NCBI GenBank assembly: GCA_038040395.1
Contig: JBBPIJ010000010.1
Location: 1-64,000, forward strand
DNA: 64,000 bases
Source: VAXT01 sp038040395
GTDB lineage: Bacteria > Actinomycetota > Thermoleophilia > Gaiellales > Gaiellaceae
Direction of reading: 5' to 3'
Numbering within the stretch: position 1 is the stretch's first letter; every line of letters begins with the position of its first letter. Below the pieces are notes generated by a model, which did no database searches, had not been told where the DNA came from, and saw nothing but the letters and a program-made list of their open reading frames with translations. This document shows, one piece after another, positions 49,109 through 57,036 of this stretch. A program made the position numbers and the translations under genes.

Positions 49109-49773
49109 ACGACCTCCGTCCGGAGCCTGCGGGCATAGCGCTCGAGCAAACGTCTCAGCTCGGGCCCGATCGCAAGGGCGATGGCGACATTTCCGATCGC
49201 GTGCGCCGCGTCGTACCAGACGCCCTGACCAATGACGACGCCGAGCGCCTGCCAGGTGTGCGGCCAATAGGTGACCCACAACCAGACGTCCATCATCGCG
49301 CTGAAGGCGAAGCCGAGGACGAAGCAAACCGCAGCGAGCGAGACGCGTCCCCGAAGCAAAGGCGCGAGCGCCGCGCCGACGAGGCCGCATGCTCCCCAGC
49401 CGAGCATCTGCCAGGGAGTCCACGGCCCCTGGCCGAGGAAGAAGTTCGAAGCGAGCGCGGCCAGCGCGCCGGTGGCGAAGCCCGCTCTGGCTCCGAGCGC
49501 CGCACCCGCCGCGACCACGATCACCGTCACGGGCTGCACGCCCGGAACGGCGGCGAAGAGAACACGGCCTGCGGCTGCGACCGCGGCGAGGGTCGCGACG
49601 AGCACGATCTCCTTCGAGGCGCCGGAGCCGGTCTCGAGCCAAGCCGCACCGACGACGATCAGCCCCATCGCTGCGAGCAGCAGGGGCAGGCCGGAGTGCG
49701 CGGGAGCTACCGCGACCCAGGCCGCCGCAGCGACCGCAGAAGCTCCGGCCGCGAGTGCCGCGAGCCTAGACAT
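49099..49773 (-). CDS. ECF transporter S component (predicted cobalamin-specific)
   Basis: A 224-residue protein with six or seven transmembrane helices and the S-component patterns: GVQPVTVIVVAAGAALGARA GFATGALAALASNFFLGQGP, WTPWQMLGWGACGLVGAALA. It captures the substrate and docks on the EcfAA'T module. Cobalamin is inferred from the upstream riboswitch and the DUF4430/toroid neighbours. Its start overlaps the ATPase stop by 8 bp. Confidence 0.85.
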   Translation of the reverse strand: MSRLAALAAGASAVAAAAWVAVAPAHSGLPLLLAAMGLIVVGAAWLETGSGASKEIVLVATLAAVAAAGRVLFAAVPGVQPVTVIVVAAGAALGARAGFATGALAALASNFFLGQGPWTPWQMLGWGACGLVGAALAPLLRGRVSLAAVCFVLGFAFSAMMDVWLWVTYWPHTWQALGVVIGQGVWYDAAHAIGNVAIALAIGPELRRLLERYARRLRTEVVWA

Positions 49774-51340
49774 GCGCAGGCTCCCGCGTGCTCAGCACAA
49801 CCCCGCGGTCGGCGACCTCGCTTGCAAAGACGAGGTCGTGCGTGACGACGAGCGTGGCGCGGTATGGAGCCTCGCGGCGGATCAGCTCGGCGAGCTCGGC
49901 CTTCCGGGGGGGATCGACTCCGCGGGTCGGCTCGTCGAGGATCAGGATCTCCGGGTCGGTCGCCAGCACCGAGGCGAGCGCAAGCCGCTCGCGCTCGCCG
50001 CTCGAGAGGTCGCGAGGATGGCGCCGTTCGAACCCGGAGAGACCGACCGCGCCGAGCGTGCCGCGCGCCAGATCGAGGTTCCCCCCGACGCCGAGGGCGA
50101 CCTCGTCCTCCGCGCGGTCTGCGACCAGGTAGCGCCCGGGGTCCTGCGAGAGGTAGCCGGCGCGCCCACGGCGCTCCACGGTTCCGTGCTCGGGAGTGAG
50201 CAGGCCGGCCGCGATCTTCGCCAGAGTCGTCTTGCCGATCCCGTTCGGGCCGGTGAGGGCGACGACCTCTCCGCGCCGAATCGTGAGCGAGACGCCTCTC
50301 AGCACAGGCTCGTCGAGGTACGCGTACGTCACGTCCTCCAGGCGGCACAGCTCCTCGCCGTCGGCCTCTCGCTCGGTGAGCGACGCGGCCTCAGCGGGGA
50401 GGTAGCCCGGCCGATTCGCTGCCAGCCACTTCAGGGCGTCTTCTCGCGGAGCGTCCAGCAGTATGCGGCCGCTTTCGAGAAAGAGGACCCGGTCGCAACG
50501 TTCCAGAGGCATCGCGGGCCGCTGCTCGGAGACGACGACGGCGCTCTCGAGCTCCACGGCTAGATCGAGGAGCGTCTTGGCTCCCGCAGGGTCGAGCTGG
50601 GACGTCGGCTCGTCGAGGAGCAGGAGCGCAGGCTCGAGCGCAAGGACGGACGCGAGGCAGACGCGCTGGAGCTCACCGGCCGAGAGCGTCTCGGTGCGCC
50701 GTTCGACGAGGTGCCCGATTCCCGCTTCGGAGAGCGCCGCATGCACGCGGGGCCAGATGCGCTCGGGCGGCGTGCCCACGTTCTCGAGGCCGAACGCGAC
50801 CTCGTTCGCGACCCGCCCGAACACGACCTGGTCCTCTGGATCCTGGAAGAGCGAGGCGACCCGGCCGGCCAGCTCGGCGGGGTGAGTGCGCCGGGTGTCA
50901 CGGCCGTCGATCTCGACCCTGCCCTCGAAGCGGCCCCCGTGGAAGTGCGGGACGAGGCCCGCGAGCGCGCGAAGCAGCGTGGACTTCCCCGAGCCCGAGG
51001 GGCCGAGCACGGCAACGACCTCACCCACCTCGATGCGGAGCGAGACGTCCGAAAGCGAGGGAGCCGAAGCGTCCGGGTACGAAAACGACAGCCCGGCGAC
51101 GCGAACCAGGAGGGTTTGGCGGAATACTGCTCGTCGCCGGGGTGCGATGGTCGTTCCGAGGGCGCGGACGCAGGGAGCACCAAGGCTAGTCAGCCTGGGT
51201 GCGACTGAGGACCCGGCCTCGGGGCGCTGAGGCGTCGCTTGCGACGCCGTTTCAAAGGCCCTGGCGGCTTTGCCGGCAGGGCCGCCTTCAGCGCGGCCCG
51301 GAGGCTCAGCATGTATTTCGCCAAACCCTCCTAGGCCCAT
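49766..51340 (-). CDS. ecfA: Energy-coupling factor ABC transporter, fused double ATPase (EcfA-EcfA')
   Basis: Two ABC domains in one chain. Domain 1: LSFSYPDASAPSLSDVSLRI, Walker A GPSGSGKST, Q-loop SLFQDPEDQ, signature LSAGELQR, Walker B LLLLDEPT. Domain 2: VTYAYLDEPVLRGVSLTI, Walker A GPNGIGKTT, signature LSSGERERL, Walker B ILILDEPTRGVD. Homology starts around residue 78. No ATG, GTG or TTG occurs between that point and ATG 51340, which has a GGGAG site and overlaps ecfT by 10 bp. The first ~75 residues are encoded by an inverted-repeat-bounded insert (51108-51332). Confidence 0.9.
   Translation of the reverse strand: MGLGGFGEIHAEPPGRAEGGPAGKAARAFETASQATPQRPEAGSSVAPRLTSLGAPCVRALGTTIAPRRRAVFRQTLLVRVAGLSFSYPDASAPSLSDVSLRIEVGEVVAVLGPSGSGKSTLLRALAGLVPHFHGGRFEGRVEIDGRDTRRTHPAELAGRVASLFQDPEDQVVFGRVANEVAFGLENVGTPPERIWPRVHAALSEAGIGHLVERRTETLSAGELQRVCLASVLALEPALLLLDEPTSQLDPAGAKTLLDLAVELESAVVVSEQRPAMPLERCDRVLFLESGRILLDAPREDALKWLAANRPGYLPAEAASLTEREADGEELCRLEDVTYAYLDEPVLRGVSLTIRRGEVVALTGPNGIGKTTLAKIAAGLLTPEHGTVERRGRAGYLSQDPGRYLVADRAEDEVALGVGGNLDLARGTLGAVGLSGFERRHPRDLSSGERERLALASVLATDPEILILDEPTRGVDPPRKAELAELIRREAPYRATLVVTHDLVFASEVADRGVVLSTREPAHV
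51108..51332. repeat. 225-bp inverted-repeat-bounded insert between ecfT and ecfA
   Basis: AGGAGGGTTTGGCGGAATAC (51108-51127) and the complementary arm at 51313-51332 match at 19 of 20 positions, with partial pairing continuing inward (TGCTC/TGCTG). Internal hairpins include GGCGTCGC-TT-GCGACGCC (51231-51248). The right arm overlaps the ecfT stop codon and the left arm lies at the edge of ecfA homology. The insert is open in the ecfA frame. Confidence 0.75.
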
Positions 51341-52026
51341 ATGGCTCCCAGGACGACCAGGACGGCCGTGGCCAGCACTACGCGGTCGAGTCTCGACCAG
51401 GCGGGCGACGGGGCCTGAGTGCGCCCGGGACGGCCGAAGCCTCGCGCTTCCATCGCCTCGGCGAGGTTGAGCGAGCGCTCGAGCGAGCCGGCGACGAGCG
51501 GCGAGAGCAGGCGCGCCCGGCCACGGACGCCGTTCACCTCCACCCCACGCCCCCGGAGGGCCTCCACGAGCCCGGCAGCGTCGCGCTCGAGGGTCGGCAC
51601 GAGGCGCGTTGCGAGGCCCACGGCAAGCACCGAGCGCCGCGCGAACCCCGCCGCGTGGAGCAGGCGATCGAGATCGAGCAGCAGCACGTACGCGGCGAAG
51701 GCGAGGCCGACCGCGGCGAACCGCAAGGCCTGGGTGCCGCCGGTCGCGAGCTCCTCGCTCGTCACGTCGAGCAGCCCGAGCACCGGCACGCGCGGCCCCT
51801 CCCAGAGCACGTGCGAGCCCTCAGTCGAGACGAAGGGGCTGATGACAAACACCGAGAGCGAGGAGACGAGCGTCCCGGCCAGGTAGACGAAGCGCCTCGT
51901 TCTGGGAGCCTGGAGGCACGCGGCGAGGAGGCCGACAGCGATGGCCGCGACGACCCAGGGGCGCTCCGCCGCAAGCGCCAGCACGGCCAGCGACGCGAGC
52001 AAGGCTGCTGCCGGGACCGGGCTCAC
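51331..52026 (-). CDS. ecfT: Energy-coupling factor transporter transmembrane protein EcfT
   Basis: A 231-residue protein with about five transmembrane helices. The cytoplasmic coupling region carries the paired Arg-Gly motifs RDAAGLVEALRGRGVEVNG and SLNLAEAMEARGFGRPG that insert into the ATPase grooves. GTG 52026 overlaps the lipoprotein stop by 4 bp. Its TAG stop lies inside the inverted repeat of the 225-bp insert. Confidence 0.92.
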   Translation of the reverse strand: MSPVPAAALLASLAVLALAAERPWVVAAIAVGLLAACLQAPRTRRFVYLAGTLVSSLSVFVISPFVSTEGSHVLWEGPRVPVLGLLDVTSEELATGGTQALRFAAVGLAFAAYVLLLDLDRLLHAAGFARRSVLAVGLATRLVPTLERDAAGLVEALRGRGVEVNGVRGRARLLSPLVAGSLERSLNLAEAMEARGFGRPGRTQAPSPAWSRLDRVVLATAVLVVLGAIWA

Positions 52027-52724
52027 GGCACCTGGTAGCGGTAGCGAAACTTCGCCGGGTCGCGTGCCAGGCCGGCCACGTCGCCCGCGAAGACGAACCG
52101 GACGGGCGAGCCGGCGGAACTGTCCGACTCCCGGAGAGACGCCGTGAAGCGGGGCAGCCCACCGACGACGGAAAAGACGTTCGCCCCCTCCGGCGCCGCC
52201 GTGGCGAGCGGTTCGACGGAGCTCGCGTGGAGCAGCCTTCCGATCGCCTGGGCACCTCGACGCCGGCCGGGCGCGTAGCGAACCGCGACCTCGCGCACGT
52301 TCCCGTCCCAGCCATGCAGGAACGGCTCGGGGAAGGCGCCGACGACAACGGGCTCGCGCATGACGCCACTCCACGAGCGGAAGTCCCACCACTCGACGTC
52401 GCCGGGGCGAAGCCGGTAGTCGGCGGCGCTCCGGTCGGCGTCGATGCCGTTCAGGAACCAGAACCAGTCACGCCGCTTCGAGATGTCGCCTTCGACGCCC
52501 TCGATCGACTGCACGTAGCGGCCGCCGTAGCGCTTCGAGATGTCCGCCCTTTTGTCGAGCGCCTGCATTGCAGTCAACCCGGCCGGGACCGTTTCGACGA
52601 GGAGCAACGTCGCTCCACGGTCGCGGGTGATCCAAAGCGATGCCTCCCCCGAGCCCGTGCGCTCGCGGCCGCAGCCTGAGAGCAGCAGGACGAGCGCGAG
52701 GGCCGCAAGGGAGGCATGTCTCAC
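52023..52724 (-). CDS. DUF4430 lipoprotein (transcobalamin C-domain-like)
   Basis: A 233-residue lipoprotein. Lipobox ALVLLLSGC after MRHASLA. The DUF4430-type domain follows: TVPAGLTAMQALDKRADISK, YVQSIEGVEGD, RRDWFWFLNGIDADRSAADY, RLRPGDVEWWDFRSW. The W-x-x-x-x-N-G...GD-x-x-W-W/Y core is shared with the next DUF4430 gene and with the beta domain of transcobalamins. The remaining ~100 residues are an extra alpha/beta part. GTG 52724 overlaps the upstream stop as GTGA. Confidence 0.87.
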   Translation of the reverse strand: MRHASLAALALVLLLSGCGRERTGSGEASLWITRDRGATLLLVETVPAGLTAMQALDKRADISKRYGGRYVQSIEGVEGDISKRRDWFWFLNGIDADRSAADYRLRPGDVEWWDFRSWSGVMREPVVVGAFPEPFLHGWDGNVREVAVRYAPGRRRGAQAIGRLLHASSVEPLATAAPEGANVFSVVGGLPRFTASLRESDSSAGSPVRFVFAGDVAGLARDPAKFRYRYQVP

Positions 52725-53320
52725 CGAAGCGCGTTCGAGCGGACCGCGCCCTGGGCTGTCGCGCGCACGAGCCCGCGATGGCGGCCGACGCACCCTCGGC
52801 CGAAACGGGTCGCGACGCGCCTCCCGTCGACGCGCAAGATCGCGCCTGCGGCCGGCGTGGCCTGCCCCAGGTCGTTCTGGGAGACGACCGAGTAGCAGTT
52901 GCGCGCCTTGAGGCGCTTGAGCAGGAGCGTCGGCGAGCCGCCCTGCACGCTGAATGTCGTCCAGTACCAGAGCACCGTGTCGCCCGCTTTGATCGTGGCC
53001 TGGTCGGCTGCGATCGGCGGCGAGACGCCGTTCACCTTGTAGCTCCAGCCGCTGAAGCCCTCGCCGGGGTAATGGCCGATCTGATCCACGAACGGACCGA
53101 ATCCGGTCACGGTCACGTGGTAATAGAACTCGCCGGCAACGCTCGCGGCGTCGAGCGCTGTCAGCGCGTTCGAGCCCGCTTCGAGCGTGGGCTCGGGGGC
53201 CCCGAAGATCGTCGTCGTCTTGCCTTCGACGCGGATCTTCACGCGCACGGCCAGCGCTGACGGGACGAGCACCGCGAACAGGGCGGCCGTCACCGCCAGG
53301 ATGATGAGTCGTCGGAACAC
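52721..53320 (-). CDS. Secreted DUF4430 protein (transcobalamin C-domain-like)
   Basis: A 199-residue protein with signal peptide FRRLIILAVTAALFAVLVPS ALA. DUF4430 core: VKIRVEGKTTTIFGAPEPTL, TALDAASVAGEFYYHVTVTG, GFSGWSYKVNGVSPPIAADQ, ATIKAGDTVLWYWTTF. The C-terminal ~65 residues are basic. GTG 53320 has an AAGGAGG site. It is the first gene behind the cobalamin riboswitch. It probably holds the B12 ligand outside the cell together with the toroid protein (inference). Confidence 0.88.
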   Translation of the reverse strand: MFRRLIILAVTAALFAVLVPSALAVRVKIRVEGKTTTIFGAPEPTLEAGSNALTALDAASVAGEFYYHVTVTGFGPFVDQIGHYPGEGFSGWSYKVNGVSPPIAADQATIKAGDTVLWYWTTFSVQGGSPTLLLKRLKARNCYSVVSQNDLGQATPAAGAILRVDGRRVATRFGRGCVGRHRGLVRATAQGAVRSNALR

Positions 53321-53344
53321 GAATCCTCCTTCCGCGAGGGGTTC

Positions 53345-53512
53345 GGATTTGCGGCGGCGCGGAAGGTCTTCTGACTCGAGGCTCCCCCCTCCGCCACCTT
53401 CCCGGCCCGAAGGCCAGTGGTTCTTGGCGGAGAAGCAACTCCCCTTACAGCGGCGGGACCGTCCCGGATTCGCGCCGGGTTCCCTTGCCGCGTGCCGTTG
53501 GCGCGACCCTAT
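53345..53512 (-). ncRNA. Cobalamin (B12) riboswitch
   Basis: On the minus strand the leader shows the class hallmarks in order: a GGGAACCCGG...AATCCGGGAC stem, the invariant GGTCCCGCCGCTGTAA element, the B12-box-type AACCACTGGCC..., GGGAAGG, and a final GAGCC...GAGTCAGAAGACC. It ends shortly before the DUF4430 ribosome site. AdoCbl binding would normally shut off expression of the downstream uptake operon. Confidence 0.93.
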
Positions 53513-53521
53513 CATGGCCCG

Positions 53522-53959
53522 ATGCCGGTTCCGGTAAAACGCCCGCGCCGGCAGAGCCGGTTCGGGCTCTTGGTCGGCATCGCAGTCGATGCCTCAGGGG
53601 CGCTCTCAGTTTGGCTGCCCGTGGTCGCGTGGGCGGCCGTCATCTTCGCGCTCTCGTCCGTCCCGAGCCTCAGCACCGGGCTCGGGTTCTGGGACACGAT
53701 GCTGCGCAAGGGGGCGCACCTGACCGAGTACGCGATCCTCGGCGCGCTCCTGCTCCGCGCGCTCGGCAGCGAGGTTCTGGCCGTCGCAGCTGGCGTTGCG
53801 TATGCGGCAACCGACGAGCTGCACCAGCACTTCGTTCGGGGGCGGCACGGTGCCCCGCTCGACGTCGTCATCGACGCGGTCGGCATCACGCTCGGCGTCT
53901 TGCTCTATCGCCGTCTCCAAGGGACCCGTCCGGTGCCTGGCACCGGACATGGCCGATGA
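53522..53959 (+). CDS. VanZ family membrane protein
   Basis: A 145-residue protein with four transmembrane helices and the VanZ signature KGAHLTEYAILGALLLRAL (D/K-K-x-x-H-x-x-x-Y) plus ATDELHQHFVRGRHGAPLDV (T-D-E-x-x-Q). Members include teicoplanin-resistance VanZ, but most have no proven function. ATG 53522 follows the riboswitch region divergently. Its stop overlaps the next start (ATGA). Confidence 0.9.
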   Translation: MPVPVKRPRRQSRFGLLVGIAVDASGALSVWLPVVAWAAVIFALSSVPSLSTGLGFWDTMLRKGAHLTEYAILGALLLRALGSEVLAVAAGVAYAATDELHQHFVRGRHGAPLDVVIDAVGITLGVLLYRRLQGTRPVPGTGHGR

Positions 53960-54435
53960 GGGCGGTGGCGATCGAGCTGGACGGCGTGCTCGGGGACACG
54001 CGGCAGCTCTGGGCCGACTGGCTCGAGGACGCGGCGCGGCGATTTCGATCGATCGCCCCGCTCTACCCCCAGGCGCTGCCTCAAGACCGCGGCGAGGCCG
54101 CCGCCGAGCTCGACCGTTGGGCCGGGGCGGGCGTGGGCGACTGGCGCGCGGCGCTGGCGCGCTTCGCGGAGGACCGGGCGCCTGTCTACCTCCGCCCTGA
54201 CGCCGAGGTCAGCGCCGCGCTACGGGCGCTGTCGGCGAGCGACACGCGCCTGGGCGTTTTCACAGATGCGCCCGAGGAGCTCGCCCGGGTCGCCGTCGCT
54301 CAGCTCGGAGCCACGCGGCGGCTCGAGGCGTTGGAGGCCGGCACCGGGGCGCTGGAGCGGCTCCTGGCGCTCCTTGGCTCCGAGACCGAGGTCGTTCGGG
54401 ACGTCAGCGGCCTGCGCCTACAATCCGGAACATGA
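53956..54435 (+). CDS. HAD-superfamily-like protein lacking the nucleophile Asp
   Basis: A 159-residue protein. It begins AVAIELDGVLGDTRQLWADW, where HAD hydrolases have D-x-D-G-T/V-x; the first (nucleophile) Asp is Glu. Motif II GVFTDAPEE is retained and the motif III Lys is not evident. It may be a catalytically dead regulatory HAD. Coupled by ATGA to both the VanZ gene and the next small gene. Confidence 0.75.
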   Translation: MRAVAIELDGVLGDTRQLWADWLEDAARRFRSIAPLYPQALPQDRGEAAAELDRWAGAGVGDWRAALARFAEDRAPVYLRPDAEVSAALRALSASDTRLGVFTDAPEELARVAVAQLGATRRLEALEAGTGALERLLALLGSETEVVRDVSGLRLQSGT

Positions 54436-54653
54436 ACGAGAAGGAGCCCGGTGATCGCCAGCTCGACGCGCTGCTCGAGCGGCTGGACAGGCTGAACGCG
54501 GAGCTGCGAGCCCTGAACCGCAGGCTCGACTCCGGGGAGCATCTCGCCCCGATCGTGCACGAGATCGGTGCGCTGAACGACTCGCTGCAGGCGCTCGCCT
54601 ACGCCGCACTGGGCCAACAAGGCCCGCAGGTCCGCCGCCGTCGCGCCGGTTGA
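54432..54653 (+). CDS. Small coiled-coil protein
   Basis: A 73-residue helical protein with leucine heptads (LDALLERLDRLNAELRALNR RLD) and a basic tail VRRRRAG. ATG overlaps the HAD stop by 4 bp, so the three genes vanZ-HAD-small form one operon. No family is recognised. Confidence 0.65.
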   Translation: MNEKEPGDRQLDALLERLDRLNAELRALNRRLDSGEHLAPIVHEIGALNDSLQALAYAALGQQGPQVRRRRAG

Positions 54654-54654
54654 G

Positions 54655-55743
54655 TCAGCCCGCCAGCCTGTAGACGGTCCCGCTCTGCACGGAGGTCAGG
54701 TAGAGCTCGCCGCGGGCGTCCTCGCCGAACGAGGAGAGCCCCTCGACCTTGAACGGCTCATCGCGCGACTGCGTTCCGCCTCCCGAGCGCACGCTGCGCA
54801 CGCGGTTGGCGCAGTTGTCGCCGTAGAAGTACCGCCCGATCGCCGCGGGCACTGCCGTGCCCCGATAGACGAATCCGCCGATCACCGAGCAGTTGGGCGG
54901 GTTCGGGAGCGCGAGATACGGAAAGACGAGGCGTCCTGTCGGGTTCGGCGACTCATTCGTGTAGTGGGCCTTGCCCTCGTAGACACGCCAGCCGTAGTTC
55001 TCGAGGCCGGGGCTCCGCCGAGGCGTGAAGTCGAGCTCCTCCCACGAATCCTGGCCGACGTCGCCGATGTACAGGTGGCCCGTCAGGCGGTCGAACGAGA
55101 AGCGCCACGGGTTGCGTAGGCCGTAGCCGACGATCTGGGCCACCGGCCGCGGCTTGCTGACGTTGAAGCGCAGGAGCTTTCCGAACTTCGAGCTGAGATT
55201 CTGGGCGCGGTTCTCGGGGTCGCCGCCCGAGCCGCCGTCGCCGTTCCCTGCGTAGAGGTACCCGTCGGGACCGAAGGCGAGCTGACCTCCGTTGTGGTTC
55301 GGGTACGGATCCCTCAGGAAGAACAGCTGTCGCACCTTCACCGGCGAGCGGGATAGGCCCCGCGAGCGGTACTCCACGATCCGCGTGTCCTCGCCCTTGT
55401 CCGTGTAGTAGACGTAGAACCGGCGGTTCGTGGCGTAGCGCGGGCTGAATGCCACCGAGAGAAGCCCTTGCTCGCCGCCGTTCGTGACGAGCCGGGTGAT
55501 GTCGAGGAAGGCCCGCGAGCGAAGCTTTCCGCGCACGATCACGCGGATGCGGCCGATCTTCTCGACGACGTAGACGTTGTTCTTCTCGTTCCGGGGCGCC
55601 GACACGTGGACCGGCTCCCTCAGGCCGCTGGCAACCGGCACGATCCGCAGGGCGCTGCGCTTGGAGTCGCGCGAGCTCAACCCGACCACAGTCGCGAGCG
55701 CGACGAGCGCCAGGGCGCCGAAGGCGAGGCGCATCGTCGTCAT
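54655..55743 (-). CDS. PQQ-type glucose/sorbosone dehydrogenase-like protein
   Basis: A 362-residue propeller protein with an N-terminal membrane/signal helix (RLAFGALALVALATVVGLSS). Blade motifs are DPYPNHNGGQLAFGPDGYLY, AGNGDGGSGGD, IVGYGLRNPWRFSFDRLTGH, IGDVGQDSWEELDF and FGEDARGELYL. It is closely related to the first domain of the protein at 24692, but without cupredoxin, polyproline or PASTA parts. Its ATG overlaps the upstream TrkA stop by 4 bp, an odd pairing of a sugar oxidase with potassium transport. Confidence 0.9.
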   Translation of the reverse strand: MTTMRLAFGALALVALATVVGLSSRDSKRSALRIVPVASGLREPVHVSAPRNEKNNVYVVEKIGRIRVIVRGKLRSRAFLDITRLVTNGGEQGLLSVAFSPRYATNRRFYVYYTDKGEDTRIVEYRSRGLSRSPVKVRQLFFLRDPYPNHNGGQLAFGPDGYLYAGNGDGGSGGDPENRAQNLSSKFGKLLRFNVSKPRPVAQIVGYGLRNPWRFSFDRLTGHLYIGDVGQDSWEELDFTPRRSPGLENYGWRVYEGKAHYTNESPNPTGRLVFPYLALPNPPNCSVIGGFVYRGTAVPAAIGRYFYGDNCANRVRSVRSGGGTQSRDEPFKVEGLSSFGEDARGELYLTSVQSGTVYRLAG

Positions 55744-56402
55744 TTCTTCAGCAGCACCCGGCGCAGCTCGTCTTCCTTGCCCGGCTCCAGGATGGCCAGC
55801 ACCTGGTCGCCCGGCCGGAGCTCGGTCTCCGCATCCGGGATCTCTGCCTGGCCCCCGCGCATGACGGAGATCAGCCTCGAGCCGGCCGGGAGGTTCAGGC
55901 CGGAGACGCGCTTTCCCGCCGAAGGCGAGTTCTTGTCGATCTGCACCTCGACGATCTCCAGGTTCTCCTTGCGCAGCTCGAGGAGGTGAATGAGCTCGTG
56001 CTCGGGCACCTCGTGCTCGATCAGCGCCATGATCGTGTTAGTGGCGCTGACCGTCGGGGAGATCCCGAGCAGGTCGAAGTGCGCCTGGTTTCGCGGATCG
56101 TTCACGCGGGCGATCGCCTTTTGCGCGCCGTAGCGCTCGCGGGCCATCTGGCAGATGACCATGTTGTCCTCGTCGTCGCCGGTGACCGCGACCACGAGGT
56201 CCGGTGGACGCGCAATCCCCGCGCGCTCGAGGACGAAGAGTTCGGTCGCGTCGCCGACGATCGCCGCGTGCTCGAAGTCTTGCTCGAGCTGCGCGAAGCG
56301 CGCCCGGTCCTGTTCGATGATCGTCACCTCGTGTTCCATGCGGCGGAGGGCCCGAGCCAGGTTCGAGCCGACCTTCCCTCCGCCCGCGACGAGGACGAAC
56401 AT
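55740..56402 (-). CDS. TrkA/CeoC-like potassium-uptake regulatory protein (RCK_N + RCK_C)
   Basis: A 220-residue protein. Rossmann RCK_N: MFVLVAGGGKVGSNLARALR with HEVTIIEQDRARFAQLEQDF, VVAVTGDDEDNMVICQMARE. RCK_C: NLEIVEVQIDKNSPSAGKRV, LPAGSRLISVMRGG, LRPGDQVLAILEPGKEDELR. It binds NAD(H)/nucleotides and gates a Trk/Ktr or partner potassium transporter. ATG 56402 lies at the edge of the palindrome that separates it from the second TrkA gene. Confidence 0.92.
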   Translation of the reverse strand: MFVLVAGGGKVGSNLARALRRMEHEVTIIEQDRARFAQLEQDFEHAAIVGDATELFVLERAGIARPPDLVVAVTGDDEDNMVICQMARERYGAQKAIARVNDPRNQAHFDLLGISPTVSATNTIMALIEHEVPEHELIHLLELRKENLEIVEVQIDKNSPSAGKRVSGLNLPAGSRLISVMRGGQAEIPDAETELRPGDQVLAILEPGKEDELRRVLLKK

Positions 56403-56567
56403 CAGTGCCCCGTCCGGTAATGCCGCCGAGCTTCTGGGTCGCGAGCACCAAGCCAGAGGCCGCACTCGCTCGCGGGCAAGGCTAGAAGCCTTGGCAAGAG
56501 CGAGGGTGGGCTCTGGCGCCGCGTGATCGCGACCCAGAAGCCGGCATGTATTGCTGGATGGGGCACT
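56402..56567. repeat. 166-bp imperfect palindrome between two trkA-like genes
   Basis: The two halves are complementary over most of their length: AGTGCCCC(G/A)TCC at the tips, a perfect GCTTCTGGGTCGCGA block, and a perfect AAGGCT-AGA-AGCCTT centre (56478-56492). It exactly fills the gap between the TAG stop of one trkA and the ATG of the next. Confidence 0.8.
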
Positions 56568-57003
56568 AGGAGGCGGCGGCCGGTGCCTTCACCGGTCTCA
56601 CCGCGCACGACTTGACGGCTTCGGACAGCACCTCGATCGCGTTCGAGGTCGGGCAGACCGTCCGCAGGCCGAGCGTCGCATAGAGCTCGGCGCGAGCAGG
56701 ATCCAGGATGCGCACGACCGTGCACTCGATGCCGAAGCGCTTCTGCGCGACCTGACCGACGACGATGTTCGTGTTGTCCCCGTTCGTCGCGACGACGACG
56801 GCGTCCGCGTCCTCGATCCCCGCCTCACGCAAGACGTTCACGTCCATGCCGTGCCCGACGACGAAGCTCCCGGACCAGTTGTCGCCGAGCCGCGCGAAGG
56901 CCTCTTCGTTCTCGTCGATTGCAACGACCTCCCAACCGACGTTCGTGAGCTTCTTCGCCACGGAGGACCCCACCCGGCCGCAGCCTACGACGATCGCCTT
57001 CAT
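56566..57003 (-). CDS. TrkA/CeoB-like protein (RCK_N domain only)
   Basis: A 145-residue single RCK_N domain: MKAIVVGCGRVGSSVAKKLT, WEVVAIDENEEAFARLGDN, ADAVVVATNGDNTNIVVGQV, GIECTVVRILDPARAELY. RCK_C is absent. In Mycobacterium the ceoB and ceoC pair are adjacent to an APC permease, the same arrangement as here. It heads the pair; the APC-UspA gene ends 33 bp upstream. Confidence 0.92.
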   Translation of the reverse strand: MKAIVVGCGRVGSSVAKKLTNVGWEVVAIDENEEAFARLGDNWSGSFVVGHGMDVNVLREAGIEDADAVVVATNGDNTNIVVGQVAQKRFGIECTVVRILDPARAELYATLGLRTVCPTSNAIEVLSEAVKSCAVRPVKAPAAAS

Positions 57004-57036
57004 ATCGGAACTCAGATTACACCCGCGACCCAGGAG

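Noticed and set aside
16039..56567. IS5-type MITE origin with CTAG target for the three palindromes
   Set aside because: CTAG occurs at one junction of each but only because a TAG stop follows C; the other ends lack it and no target duplication is visible.
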